Below, in pieces: positions 45,701 to 57,407 of a stretch of 64,000 nucleotides of DNA (the first letter of the stretch is position 1; every line of letters begins with the position of its first letter). The notes beneath the pieces are model-generated. The model was not told the DNA's origin. It did no database searches and saw nothing but the letters and a program-made list of their open reading frames with translations. This DNA comes from Perognathus longimembris pacificus (Eukaryota > Chordata > Mammalia > Rodentia > Heteromyidae). The position numbers and the translations under genes were made by a program. The DNA lies in NCBI RefSeq assembly GCF_023159225.1, contig NC_063173.1, positions 6,268,352-6,332,351 on the forward strand, read 5' to 3'.

Positions 45701-45814
45701 GACATTACACACTAACCCACCTGATTTGTGGATTGATCATATAAAATTTTGACCAAGCATTGTCCAAAAATAAAAACAAAACAAAAAAGGAGGTTCAATT
45801 CAACGTATCAATTT

Positions 45815-46020
45815 ATGAGTACAATACAGCTTGATCAGTGTCACTCCTTCCACTGTTCTCCATTTCTCCTAATGCCAGCTATCTCATCAAGACACTTAAT
45901 ATTATGGTTCTATTTTGCCATCCTTTCTCCATTCATCTGCTCCTCGCTTGACCACAGCCCTTTCCCTACAACACTTGTCTCATCTTCCTGGTATTCATTT
46001 TGTTAAACTATAAGTTGTTT
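45815..46020 (-). mobile_element. L1 3'UTR fragment
   Basis: CTCCATTCATCTGCTCCTCG and GGTATTCATTTTGTTAAAC parallel the L1 stretch at 29890-29985. Confidence 0.5.
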
Positions 46021-46365
46021 AAAGGAATGATACCATTGCAATCTTCCCTTGTGAAAACCATAAAAATTTAGACAATAAGTTAGTGAATATATACACATCA
46101 CCCTGTATGTATTTACATATATATTTTGTAAAAGTGAAATCCCATGTGCGCATCACACAGTTCAGATGCTGGGGAAAACTCTTAATCAGTCCTGTGCTAT
46201 GGTCCATTGTGTTTAACTCTTTCATCTGAGGAGTGGTTTTCTACCCTTAACTTTGTGAAAATCTACCTCCCCGCAAAACAAATAGTGACCCCAAACCAAA
46301 AGTTTATATGTCTAATTAAGGTGGTAAAGTGAGAATTTGAGATTCGTTGAAAGACAACGTGTCTG

Positions 46366-46435
46366 GGTTGGAGGTGTGACTCAGTTGGCAGAGCACTAGC
46401 CAGTGAGTGAAAATGGCAAGTATTGAGTTTGAGGG
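46366..46435 (+). mobile_element. ID-like monomer
   Basis: GGTTGGAGGTGTGACTCAGT, GGCAGAGCACTAGCCAGTGA, GTATTGAGTTTGAG: tRNA-like box A and weak box B. Confidence 0.6.
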
Positions 46436-46559
46436 AAGAACAGCAGCCTGTTTTGAGTGGAAGTTGGGCATTATTACAGGAAAAATGAACCAAGCACATG
46501 CAGCACTGTACTGAACCGTCTGCCTTCTGAGCACTTGCAGTTTTCCCTCAGTGGCAGTC

Positions 46560-47100
46560 TCCTGGGAGACATGTACTCTGCCTGCCTGCTTATAGTATAT
46601 TGGGTAGACAGATGTTTAGGGCAGAGCTGGTTGGGGCTTGTTGGGGTCCTGCCACTGGCAATAACAACCGAATCAACAAATACTTGCAGTTGGGCTTCCA
46701 AGCCTTGTTGATGGATTGGATATGGGAAACGTGGAGACAAAGGTCTCAAGGTGACTTTGCCTGGGTTTTGGTCTGGAGCCCATCTGCTGGAGATTCCACT
46801 TCCAGAGTGGGAAGAAACTGGAGGCAGAGCAGGTTAGGGGTTTGAGTCAGGGGAGCTTAAGGCTGTCAGCTTGGTGATGCTAAGTTTGTGAGAGAACCAG
46901 TTTGAGGTGCCAAGTAAGCGATTCCATATGAGATGACATCAGATGGGAGGTCTCATTCGGAGAAAGGAATTTGGGAAACACCGTGCTGAGTCAGAGAAAG
47001 AAGAGAAGGCTAGACTTGAATAAGGTTGAACAGAGAACCAACAGGAAGATAAGAAATGACTGGTGACGTGGGAACAAATATAGAGTCTTGGATGTTTAAG
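46560..47100 (+). mobile_element. Ancient interspersed repeat, second part
   Basis: TTGTTGATGGATTGGATATG, AAAGGTCTCAAGGTGACTTT, GCTAAGTTTGTGAGAG, CCAAGTAAGCGATTCC continue the order begun at 45360-45700. Confidence 0.35.
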
Positions 47101-47420
47101 AAGCAGGGTGGGAAGACTGTTTCACAGAGATCTCCTTGAATGCAGAGAACTTGAACACAACTGGCTCTGTTCAGCAACGTATGGTGTCGTGGGGCAGGAT
47201 CTCGATGAGTGGAAGAAGAGGGAACAAGGAACTGGGAGGGGTTCGCAATGGTATCTCCTTTGAGAAATTACATTCAAAAAGAGAAATAGAGGTGGATTAG
47301 AAGGATATAGAAGATCAAGTGCATCGAAGATTCCTGGTTGCCTAATACCCATCCTTCCCTTCTGTTTTATTACCACTTTTTTGAGGGCTTCAAAATGTTT
47401 ACTTAAAAAACTGTATTTGA

Positions 47421-47655
47421 AACTGGGCACTGGTGGCTCACACGTGTAATCCTTGCTACTCAGGAGGCTGAGATCGGAGGTTTGTGGTACAAAGCCAGCC
47501 TCGGAAGAAAAATTCATAAGATTCATCCCCAATTAAACACCAAGAAGCTGGAAGTAGAGCTGTAACTCTAGTGGTAGAGCATTCGCCTTGAGCATTAAAG
47601 TTTAGGGACAGCACTCAGGCGCCACGTTCAAGTCCCAGGACCAACACAAAAACAA
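47421..47655 (+). mobile_element. B1/tRNA-dimer SINE
   Basis: CTGGGCACTGGTGGCTCACA, GGCTGAGATCGGAGGTTTG, GTAACTCTAGTGGTAGAGCA, ACGTTCAAGTCCCAGG. Confidence 0.83.
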
Positions 47656-47850
47656 AACAATACTGTGTTTCTCGGCCTCCCTTCCCATTTGGGGAAACCT
47701 CTATTGAAGGGACTGAGTTCATCTGTTGGTTTTTCTTTGTCTTGCCTGGATTATAGGCAAGAGTGGAAACTACAGGAGCCAAATATCAGCCCTGACATCC
47801 TATTGGACATGCTTCTGTTATAATAAAGAGAAATAGAAAGATAGGACAAG

Positions 47851-48198
47851 ACTCAGTATGGGCAAAGAAACAGAACCAAAATGGCTGGACAGACTTCTTG
47901 TGTGCTGTAAATAGAAATAATGACTGTTCTCTGTGTGTGTTTTCTGTGATAGTGGACTATTTCCTTCAAGCGAAGCTTCAAGTGAACAGACAGTGACTCT
48001 TTGTTTAGCAAGTTTGGAGTGAAAATAAAATAGTAAGAAATAATATAAATATTGAAGAAAGCACAACAGAACTGTAGTAGGAGTCCAAATTTATAAAACC
48101 CAGTCATTGTCTAGAATTTACTGTGTTTTATTCAAAATTATTGTCTTAAAGTTTTTTTTTGTTGGAAAACAATAAAAATTTGAATACAAAAAAAAAAG
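47851..48198 (+). pseudogene. Candidate 3'-end retrocopy of an unknown mRNA
   Basis: A 348-bp insertion with AATAAA at 48171-48176, an A-tail starting about 16 nt later, and flanking AGAAAGATAGGACAAG / AGAAAGATTGGACAAG (47835-47850, 48199-48214; one mismatch). These are processed-transcript hallmarks. The body shows no open frame or family match, so it is probably 3'UTR. An atypical L1 3' end is the alternative, since AACAATAAAAATTT also ends L1 copies here. Confidence 0.5.
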
Positions 48199-48624
48199 AG
48201 AAAGATTGGACAAGAGACTAAGGCTTGAAGACAATTCCTAGGGTCAGGAAAGACTAGAAATTGCAAGACTGCAGTTTGTGAGAAGGCAAGAATAGAGAGA
48301 CTTGAGCATGCTGACCTGGCCTTTGTGGGTTACTGGGAAGCTAAGGTCAGCCACCAGTGTGGTGTTCATTTGATCATCTAGAATAAACGGACAACATTCC
48401 TAGCTATACCTTACCAAGACTGAAGAAAGCTTCATGAAGAAAGCGTTACTTTCCGCATGAACCAGAGTCTCCCAGCTCTTCCTTCCTAAATGAATACCCT
48501 ATGCTGCATGCTGACAGAATGACATTCCCAAGTGCAAATCTGATTTTCAAGGCCCCGAGTAGCTCATCAGTCATCATGATGAAACATCGCTTGCCTTGCA
48601 TTTCAAGAAGTCGTTTCTGGTTTT

Positions 48625-49140
48625 CCTTCCCCGATTTCTATTCTTAGCTTTTCACCAAGCATTTTGCATGCATGTCAGGTGCGGCTATCAGCTCATCCAT
48701 AATGTTGCCTTTCGATTTCCTACCTTTGGAGTTTTTCTTCATGGGTCTTTTCTTTTTCTGAGATGAGCCTTTTTCCCCCTCACTGTCTTTCAAAGCGTAG
48801 CTCAAGTGACAAGCTTTCTTGAGGTCTTTAGTGAGAATTAATTGCTCTTTCCCCCATTCTTACAGCGTCAGTTATTTTCTTCCTTTCACATAGCATCCCT
48901 TTCTGATGGTCTCCTCCCTCCAGATGCAACGTTTGAGGCCAGGGACCATCGCCGATATCGCCTATTCCAACTTCATAGTCTGACTCCTCTTCGCTGCTGA
49001 CTCCCCGCCCCCCCCCCCCCCCCCCCCCGCAAGTTGTTAAATGGGAAGGCAGTTGCAAGGCGGTACCTCCTTCCGCTCAATTAGTTCAAGGGTTTTCCTT
49101 GACACTGACTTTCTTGCCTAGGCTGTAGGTTGTGAGTAGC
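48625..49140 (-). pseudogene. Candidate decayed retrocopy, acidic/basic nuclear-type protein
   Basis: Two minus-strand frames join around 48,865. The upstream one (to about 49000) reads SSEEESDYEVGIGDIGDG and CERKKITDAV. The downstream one, starting near EWGKEQLILTKDL, continues LKDSEGEKGSSQ, a Lys-rich stretch and GNIMDELIAAPD to a TAA at about 48650. Further upstream beyond a 21-base C-run (49008-49028) GKKVSVKENP and ELIERKEVPPCNC are readable in broken frames. Protein-like composition with frameshifts suggests a retrocopy, whose parent I cannot name. I see no poly(A) or duplication. Confidence 0.4.
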
Positions 49141-49214
49141 GTGTACATGAATACTTACATGTCAGTACATTCTCAGAGGTAGTCCCTTGTGATGCTTTCA
49201 GACACTCTCTTTGA

Positions 49215-49435
49215 GTAAAGCTTGGTCTCCTTGGGTGAGGATTATGCTCTTTAGATTTCCAACCACAGTTCTGCTTCACTCTATCATAGGGTCCAGGTGA
49301 AGGGCACCGGAGGTGGCAGGCCTTGGGTCAGGAAGGAAAGAGGTCCTGGGCTTCCTGGGGTATCAACAGACCATTCTGGATTCCTAACAATTCCTAACAT
49401 GTCCCTTGGGGGATGCTTGTCTAGCTAGCATAGAA
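49215..49435. other. Intergenic, nothing recognised
   Basis: Unique sequence between the candidate retrocopy and L1. Confidence 0.4.
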
Positions 49436-50360
49436 GAAGAATGTGCATTCTGCTTTGGGATGCAATATTTTGCAAGCATCTGTTGGGGCTCATTTGCTTT
49501 GTAGTATAGTTCAATTCCAATATTTCTTACTTCTCTTCTGTCTGGATGATCTGTCTATTGGGGGAATTGTGGTATATAAATTACCGATTATTATGCTAAT
49601 ATCTGTCACTTTAGATGTTGAGTGTGTGCGCGTGCGTGTGTGCGTGTGTGTGTGTCTGTGTGTACACATGCACTGTGATCATGGATACCAGTTTTGAATT
49701 AGTTTTTCAATCATCATCAGGACAGAAAACAGTGTATCTAGGTTAATATCATTAAAATGAACTCTGATAAAAGCATGGTCATTTTTGCATATCATAAAAC
49801 AGGTACAAGATATTTCACATTCAAAGAGGCATGGTAGAGTATTGTCCTACATTAACTATTCTAGAGGAGACAATTACAAAGGCAAGAGGGCCCAAACGAT
49901 GGTAAGACATAGTCTTGTAAAGAAATGGGCTTTTGTATTTTTACAATTGTACCTTCCTGCTGAATTTTTTAAAAATCCATATATAATGGCCTTCTTTCTA
50001 TATTCTCAGTGTTCTTCAAAAAAATCTGCTTTGTCTGATAGGAGTGAAGTCACTCTTGCTCTTTTTTTGGCTTACAATTGTGTAGCTTAGCCCCTCCCCC
50101 ACCCCACCCCCACTCTTTACTTTCAATACCTGTGGTATTCAGTTTTTTGTAGGCATCTTGCAATTGAATCAAATTTTTTTTGAAGAATAATTTGCCCAGT
50201 CCATGTCATTTGATTAACAAATTTAATCTATTTACATTCATTGTTAATAGAATGCCTTCCACTGTCATTTTCTTTTCTTTTTTTTGTTTTTGTTTTTGAC
50301 TTAGTGTTTTTTTTTTTTTCTTATTTATTGTCAAAGTGATGTATAGAGAGGTACCACTGT
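49436..50360 (-). mobile_element. Antisense L1 ORF2/3' fragment
   Basis: Antisense L1 words in order: GAATGTGCATTCTGCTTTGG, ACCGATTATTATGCTAATAT, AAATCTGCTTTGTCTGATAG, TTTGTAGGCATCTTGCAATT, TAATCTATTTACATTCATTG, then the 3' terminus TTTATTGTCAAAGTGATGT. A GT-rich stretch (49621-49665) interrupts it. No intact ORF. Confidence 0.72.
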
Positions 50361-51602
50361 CAGGTCAGAAGACCTGGCACGTGGCACTTCTGTGGAAAGG
50401 TTTCTAAGACGATCAAAGACATACTTGTGACTCATGAAAACCAAATAGTCCAGTTAGCACTTGACCTTTCCAGCTTACTGGTTTCTTAAGTTTTGCAGCC
50501 TAGGCACCAACTGCTCTTTCTGAGAAATTCCTAATTCCATTACTAAGGAACTATTCATTATAATTTGCTTTTTAGGGTCATAAGAAACCTAAAACTTCAA
50601 TGGCATGCCTGAAAAGGAAGTCCTTCTCTCCCCTTGCTCTCCTTCCAGATGAAAGTAGTCCACTGTATTTTGCTAGGGCCATGTGTATTTTGTGTTTATC
50701 TCCTGGTAAGGAGGTCAGCTTCCTACTGTGCCACACAGTCTTTCGGAAACCCTAAAAAGTAGAAGTTATTTGATCAATCTTCTAACCAAATTAGAAGCAG
50801 AACTGGAAAGACAAGCTATAGACAGAGGGTGGGTGAGGAGCCATGGCTTTCTTGGGGCCCAGGAATTTGGCTTTGAGCAGGTTGGAAGAGTGAAGTCTAC
50901 CTACTGTATCAGCTGTCGGTTGTAGGTATGCAGCAGATCATTTGTCGTTTGCAGTGTACAATGAGATAGCAATTGAAACTAACTGCAGTGAGTCAGTTCC
51001 ATTTGCATATGGCTATGTGGGGGCCCAGAGGATGGACGGCAGGAGATGACGCTTCATCTGCAGCTCTAGGAAGTCAGTCCTGGAAACTAGACATTCTGAG
51101 CCCTGTTGTAGCTGTCAGAGAGACCCTGGCACTAAATAATTTTTTAATTTCTCTTTGTTCCCCTAGGATTTAGCAAAGTTGTTTCAACTATTCTATCTGT
51201 GTCCCGAGTGTCCTAAGAGGGGAATTAGGGACAAAGTCTGAACTTGACACTTGGCCTGTGGCAATTGAGGGGAGAAGAGTCACTTTGAGAATAGCAGTGG
51301 TGCCTAAGATGTCCCCAAGAGAAAGGTTACTGGGGACAAGAACTGGGGGCTATGGAGCCCAGCAGACATCTCCAGAGTCTAGAGGGCTGTGGTGGCATCT
51401 AGAAAGGTGACGGCTCCCTCTACAAATGGTCCTCAGTGCTGTGCATTGGTGGGTCATTTAAGTTCTGTCATTGAGTTGCAGGTCTCACGATATCCACATA
51501 GAGGTCATAGATTCATGACAAGGTTCTTTTTGGTTCAGAAATGTGCAGTTCCCTTCTATCTATGGAGTCTTCTAGCATGATTATTATTTACAAATAGTGA
51601 CA
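50361..51602. other. Intergenic, nothing recognised
   Basis: Unique sequence without SINEs; no supportable gene. Confidence 0.4.
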
Positions 51603-51821
51603 GAGACGGATGACGGTAGCTCATGCCTGTAATGCTAGCTATTCAGGAGGCTGAGATCTGAAGATCACAGTTTGAAGCCAGCCTGCGAAGAAAAGTCCCC
51701 ATGAGATTCTTATTTCCAGTTAACCACCAGAAAATCAGAAGTGGATCTGTGGCTCAAAGTAGTAGAATGCTTGAGCAAAAGAGCTCAGGGTCAGTGCCCA
51801 GGCCCAGAGTGCAAGCCCCAC

Positions 51822-51823
<2 letters not shown>
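51603..51823 (+). mobile_element. B1/tRNA-dimer SINE
   Basis: GACGGATGACGGTAGCTCAT, GGCTGAGATCTGAAGATCAC, TCTGTGGCTCAAAGTAGTAG. Its tail is the following microsatellite. Confidence 0.83.
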
Positions 51824-51885
<62 letters not shown>

Positions 51886-51886
51886 T
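51824..51886 (+). repeat. (CT)n(CA)n microsatellite at a SINE tail
   Basis: About 20 CT units then about 10 CA units, directly after the SINE at 51603-51823. Confidence 0.95.
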
Positions 51887-52486
51887 AGTGGCAGAAACGA
51901 GACAGGACACAAAGAAAAACCAGATGCTCTTCTAGCATTTTTATCTACTGCATAAACAATAATTATTGAAGTGAATCTGTCTTGTGTGTAGTGTTGATTG
52001 ATATTACACTGGATGAGGGGTGCAAATGTTAAATATGGGATAACTGTAAAAATCTGAAGTCTGAGTTGGTCTCGTAGTCTCAGTGTTTTAATTTTGGTTT
52101 AAAACCAAGCCCCCAAGACAGCAGCCTCCATCATCCTCATTGGCTTAAGCCGTGGCCAGAATGATCTGATCAATTACAGTCCGGCTTTCTGAGTGGCTGA
52201 GCCAGTTCTTTGCTACTCTACCAGGCAGCCTAGCTCAGTGATTGCTTTGATGACATTGTATCCCTTCTATGGCGGGAATTTGCTTTGGCTCTCCAGCTGC
52301 CACACCTGTGCTAGATCGATATCAAGATGACAAAGCATATCACCTTAAGAACTTACAATGGGCATTCTGAGATTACTGACATGTTCATATGTTTGGAGCT
52401 GATATGTTTTGTGACTCCAATGGGTATAGAAAATGCCTAAGTTATACTTTTTCTTCACATCCTAAGTATCAGGAAAAACAATTCTT
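51887..52486. other. Intergenic, nothing recognised
   Basis: Unique sequence, no gene. Confidence 0.4.
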
Positions 52487-52684
52487 TTTTTTTTTTGGCC
52501 AGTCCTGGGCCTTGGACTCAGGGCCTGAGCACTGTCCCTTCTTTTTGCTCAAGGATAGCACTCTGCCACCTGAGCCACAGCGCCCCTTTTGGCCGTTTTC
52601 CATATATGTGGTGCTGGGGAATCGAACCAAGAGCTTCATGTGTAGGAGGCAAGCGCTCTGACAACTAGGCCATATTCCCAGCCC
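52487..52684 (-). mobile_element. IDL-Geo-like SINE
   Basis: Minus copy of the GAGCTTCATGTGTAGGAGGC subfamily with a 6-bp loss in CTGTCCCTTCTTT. Near-perfect duplications AGGAAAAACAA(T/C)TCTT at 52471-52486 and 52685-52700. Confidence 0.87.
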
Positions 52685-52785
52685 AGGAAAAACAACTCTT
52701 AATATTTCTGGAATCTTCCAATTCTGACACTGGGATTTTTTTTTTCTCCGATTAGGTATGTGTCTTCAGAAGTCTATTTTCTTTT

Positions 52786-52988
52786 TTTTTTTGGCTAGTC
52801 CTGGGGCTTGAACTCAGGGCCGGGGCACTGTCCTTGAGCTTTTGTGCTCAAGTCTAGTGCTGTAGCACTTGGGCCACATCTGGCTTTTTTTTGGTAGTTT
52901 ATTTGCCTGGGCTGGTTTGGAACAGTGATCCTAGATCTCAGCCTCCTGAGGAGCTAGGATTCCAGGCCCGAGTTACCAGCAGCTGCTA
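52786..52988 (-). mobile_element. B1/tRNA-dimer SINE
   Basis: GGCTAGTCCTGGGGCTTGAA, GCACTTGGGCCACATC, CAGCCTCCTGAGGAGCTAGG. Confidence 0.8.
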
Positions 52989-53404
52989 GCAGTCTATGTT
53001 TCATTACACGGTTGACTCAGAATCCTGATTACAACCAAGCAAGATGGTAACCAAATATTTACAAATGTGCAGAAGTATCACTTTCGGATCCTCTGAGCAG
53101 TGCCAATATTTCTCAGGGCAAACCTACCTGAGTTGAGCTTTAGCTCTGGAATCAGACTAATTGGATAGAAATAGACACGAGTGTTTCTCTCCTTTATGAA
53201 ATAAGACAATTATGCTTTGGGAGAATATAATTTTCTATAAAGTAAAAGGCTTTTAATATTTATATCTTATAATAAAACCATGACATGTGTATAAACACTC
53301 TATCAAGATTTTTTTTTTTTTTACAATAGGGCCGCTCCCCCAACACCTAGGAACACAATAAATATTCACGGACACACTGAGTATGAAATATACATCTTGG
53401 TTTT
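52989..53404. other. Region just downstream of DLG2
   Basis: Unique AT-rich sequence with T-runs. It may contain the downstream elements of the DLG2 cleavage site. No gene. Confidence 0.5.
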
Positions 53405-53424
53405 TTTTTTATAATTGTGTGTGC

Positions 53425-53430
53425 TTTATT
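53425..53430 (-). terminator. DLG2: Distal DLG2 poly(A) signal AATAAA
   Basis: AATAAA on the minus strand, followed within about 15-20 nt by an A-rich stretch and then GU-containing sequence (TGTGTCCGTG, TATTGTGTTCC), the usual layout of a mammalian cleavage site. A Pumilio-like UGUAAAUA lies about 35 nt upstream. Cleavage position is inferred, not observed. Confidence 0.6.
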
Positions 53431-56400
53431 TTCTTTTTACACAAATGGAATGGAAGTGTTGAATATTTACACTTAACAGGAGTGTAAGCTGCGCAGTATC
53501 TCTGTCAAGTCCAGCCTAGGCGAGGAGCAACCCCCTCCCTCCCGCCCTGCATTACAGCTCGGTGGAGAAACATCCTGTCAGAGAGAAGCACAAAACTGTC
53601 ATAGTAAAAGGATCTAAGGGGTACAGCCTGGTGCACTCAGAAGTGAAGACACACTTAGGAAACACAAATTTGGAAAGGAGAGAGGAGAAGTTTGCCATCC
53701 CATTGGGGGGTCAACCTTGCCACCCGGGCCGTCTGTCATCCTGGCTTGCTAGGGAGATCCTGTTCTCTTTGAGCTCATTTTTTTTTTTTTAAATCTGGAT
53801 TATCTGCCTGTCTTAGCTTGTCCTCAGCTGTGACACGAAACTGCACAGCTGGACGAGAAATGATTTCTCAAGCACAGGTTTCAGTGAGGAAGGATATTTA
53901 CAGGCGGGAGGGAGTGTGTGTTGTGTGTGAGTGTTTCCAACCATAGTAGTTTCTACCTAATGGGATATGTGTATACCCGGAATGCATTCCACGTGTGCCC
54001 TGCGTGCACATTCGTGGGATACACCCACAGTGTTCTGCAGGGAGTCTCTTTGTCACAGGGGGGCGGTCCTCATACTTTAATGGGAACTGACCCCGTCCTT
54101 TCCCCCTAGCAGTAACAAATTCATATGACAAACTTCGGAACTAGCCTGAGTCCTTGGCTTCAATGCTTTTTTTTTTTTTTTTGGTAGGAATTTTAAGGGA
54201 GGACCAAGACAGGAACTAAGAGATGTCAGTTCACCAGCGAGTCCATTCCACCTCACCAGAGCAATCACCAGCTGGAAAGCAGAGGGGCGGCTTCACATGA
54301 AAGAATGGGCCAAAGGGGGGGGGGGGGAGAAAAAAAAACCCCAAATCTCTCCAAACCAGAGTGATGTCATGGCTTCAATGAGGAGAAGGAGGTTTGCGCT
54401 CGGAGTCATCGTGGGGGCCAGGGTCTGCCTTGGTTCAAGGGCAGTGTCCTCAGAGCCTTGAGTGCTGTGGGGGTGAGATTCTGGAGGACCGTGATTCAGG
54501 CAGAGGCTCCTAGTGCCACCGAGCCCACCGCACACGCGTGCTCCTGGCCCGGGGAGGCGGGGCCGGGCTGGGCAGCGGTGCAGGTGCAGGCCGGCTCTGC
54601 TCTGCGAGGCTGGGCTGGGCTGACTCCAAGCCAGGGCCTCACACCCAGCGTTGCTCTCTGGGCTGAGTAAGCAGCAAGGTGACCCCCGTGTGTTTGTGTG
54701 GTTGGTCCGGACGAATGGACTCGCTGTCTGAATCAGCCGGGAGCCCTTTTCAATAGGACAGAAAAGCATGAAAGAGTGGGGTGGGGGAATGATCAGGGGT
54801 GTGAAGAAAGGAAGAGGACAGGACAGGGAGGGAGACAGGAATAAGAAGAGCCACGGGAGAAGGAAGAAGAGATGGAAAAAGCGAGGAAGGGAAGGGAATA
54901 GAGAAGGATTAGAGATGAAAGTCAACAGCTTAGAGGAGGGCAAGCTGAAGGAGCGGGACGCAACCGGGTAGAAACATCTTTAAGAAGAGAAGAAGCAGAG
55001 AATGGAGGAGAGAGAAGAGAATGAGAGCCAGAGGCGTGGAGGGCCTTTCCCTGGCTCCGTCCTGCAGGCTGGCAGTAGGATCGAGGACAGCGTCTAGAGG
55101 CATCTGACTGCAGGTCATCAAGATGGGCTTGCTCAGCAGACAGAGCCAAGCCATGAGCTTGGGGCTTGAGCAAAGGCCTGCCAAGAGACAGCCAGCCAAT
55201 CCCGTGAGAGGAGAGCAGAGGAAACCAGTGCTCGAGCGACTGGCTGACACGTGGGATTTGATTTTGGTAAAGCTGAGCCCCCCCCGTTGGTGCTACACAT
55301 TGTACCAGAGCATGAAAAATAGCACCAGTGACACGATCTGGCACTTTTCTGAAAGGGCTCAGCGTGTGAAGGTGACATTGCGTCCCCCCGGCAAGCCTTC
55401 AGATTGGAGAGAGCTCTGGACAAAATTTGCAGTGTTAGCACCAGTCTGGCCTCCAGGCTCCACAGTGCGTTGGTGCCAGATGTAATCTGGTTCACTTTTA
55501 TGCCATGTCTCTACACAAGCCCTCTGCTGTGCTGCGAAGGAATCAGTTCATTGGAGCCAGAGACCTCAACGCTGGGAAGCGCAAGACAACACAACAGATG
55601 GAGGTGGGAATTCTATAGGAAAAGACCCTCTCACCAAGTTGCTTGGTGATTCTTCAAGCAAATAGATATGTATTCTATATTCATATAAATCTACATAAAA
55701 ATCAGTGCAAATGCCGATTCGAATCTGGAAGCATCTACACTAGGAAAATAAATAATTATATTACTACCAAAAAAAAAACAAAAACAAAACAAAACCAAAA
55801 CCCAAAGGGTTGGTGGTTCAGTTTGATTGTACTCAGCTACGGCAGTACTACTAAAATGGGAAGTACACATCACACGACCCAAGGAAAAACATCAACTCAT
55901 TAATGATAGTCCTCTAAATAAACAGTTGCATGCTCAGTTGAGAAACCAAAGAAGTTAATCATGGTGGCCTAAAAGCAGAGCTGGGATCAGCAATGGTGGC
56001 AAAAGTCCTCTGGGTACAATACTGATAAAAACTGGCCTTCACCGGAGATGGTGAGGGGCAGACAGGGATACTTTTTTTAAACATTTTGAACGCTCGGAGG
56101 ATGTCTCTGGAAATTTAACTTTCATCAGAGGGAAACTATATCACTAGCCCTTCCATTGGCAAAGGTGGCCTCGAGATGATAGGTTAGATGCATGAGATTT
56201 GTCATGTGGTGTTTGTTTTGGTGACTGCAGCCAGGCAGACAACGGCATTGAGCGCGTGAGGAACAATCGGGGTTTCTGGAAAGAGACTCTCATGGAGCTC
56301 TGACGCGTGTACTGTGACAAGGCCCCATCACGCTGATGGATCTAGCTTTTGCTCTACCACTCCAGCCTAGATGCTGGTTTGCTGCACAGTGTGGCATGAA

Positions 56401-57401
56401 TCCCTGCCAGGTCTTGATGTACCCCAAAAGTAAGGCGATGGGGCTTAAGTCTGGGTATGCACAAAACCCAGAGTCGAGTGGTTATTAATATCACTGAAAA
56501 GTCTCTCTCGACACACCTTGGGAAAAACCAGTGCTGATGTCCCCGTCCATGCTAAAGTGGGCAACTTAACTCTCCGGTTTCAGTTTATAGGCTTTGGGAG
56601 GTTTCTTTTTTTAAAAATCATCATTACTATAGTTGTTAAAAAATAAACTTGGTCCAGATACAGCCCCAAGGAAGGCAGTTCAATTGGTCGAGTTCAAAGT
56701 CATAAATCATCTTTGCCAGTGGTTCTGTCTCTTTGCCCGATATATCAAAGCAAACCAACAAACAAAAATCCTCCACTTCTCATCACCCCCTACCCCTAAC
56801 CAGATGCGTCTCTTCTCTCTCTTCCTCAAAGAAATAGTGCATCCTTTGGACAGGTCTCCCCATGTGATACCAGTTTGGGCTGTTACAAAACTCTTAATCA
56901 CTCTGTAGAACCATAAAAGAATAATTTCAATGACTCATGATTGGCCAGAATACTAAATGGTCCTTTAAGAATTGTATGTAAATGACTAGCAACAAAGTTA
57001 TTCAACTATTTGCATGGTAGGCCCAGGTTCCTTTACTAGAGAAAAGCAACAAGTCCCTTTAGGTCCTTTGCCTGAGTTTGTCTCTAAAAAGCCATCAGCT
57101 AGAAAAACTGGACATTTGGGACTAAGATGTCCACTCATGAAGGGCTGTGCTCCATGAATGAGCATGGCCAGTGGGCAAGGGAGACCGTGGGAGGTACATA
57201 AGGGCAAAGTCTTGGTCAGACTCGGAGAGAACTCAGATGCTCTGAATGGGTCGTTGGCAACAGAAGGGAGAGTGCAACGTTCGCTTCTCGAATCTGATCC
57301 TCTGATATTGCATACACCTCGTCTTTCAATTAGTCTTTACAAAATAGTTCACAAAACTTTTTTTAACCTATAGAAATTCGTGTCTATACATTTAATATAT
57401 T

Positions 57402-57407
57402 TTTATT
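57402..57407 (-). terminator. DLG2: Possible proximal DLG2 poly(A) signal
   Basis: AATAAA on the minus strand in a very AT-rich stretch about 700 nt after the DLG2 stop. It would give a short 3'UTR. Nothing in the sequence proves use. Confidence 0.35.

Noticed and set aside
47122..47532. 136-codon minus-strand frame
   Set aside because: Overlaps a B1-type SINE and ancient repeat; composition not coherent.
54293..54943. 216-codon minus-strand open frame
   Set aside because: Lies inside the inferred DLG2 3'UTR and is driven by a pyrimidine tract and a GC-rich patch; no family motif.
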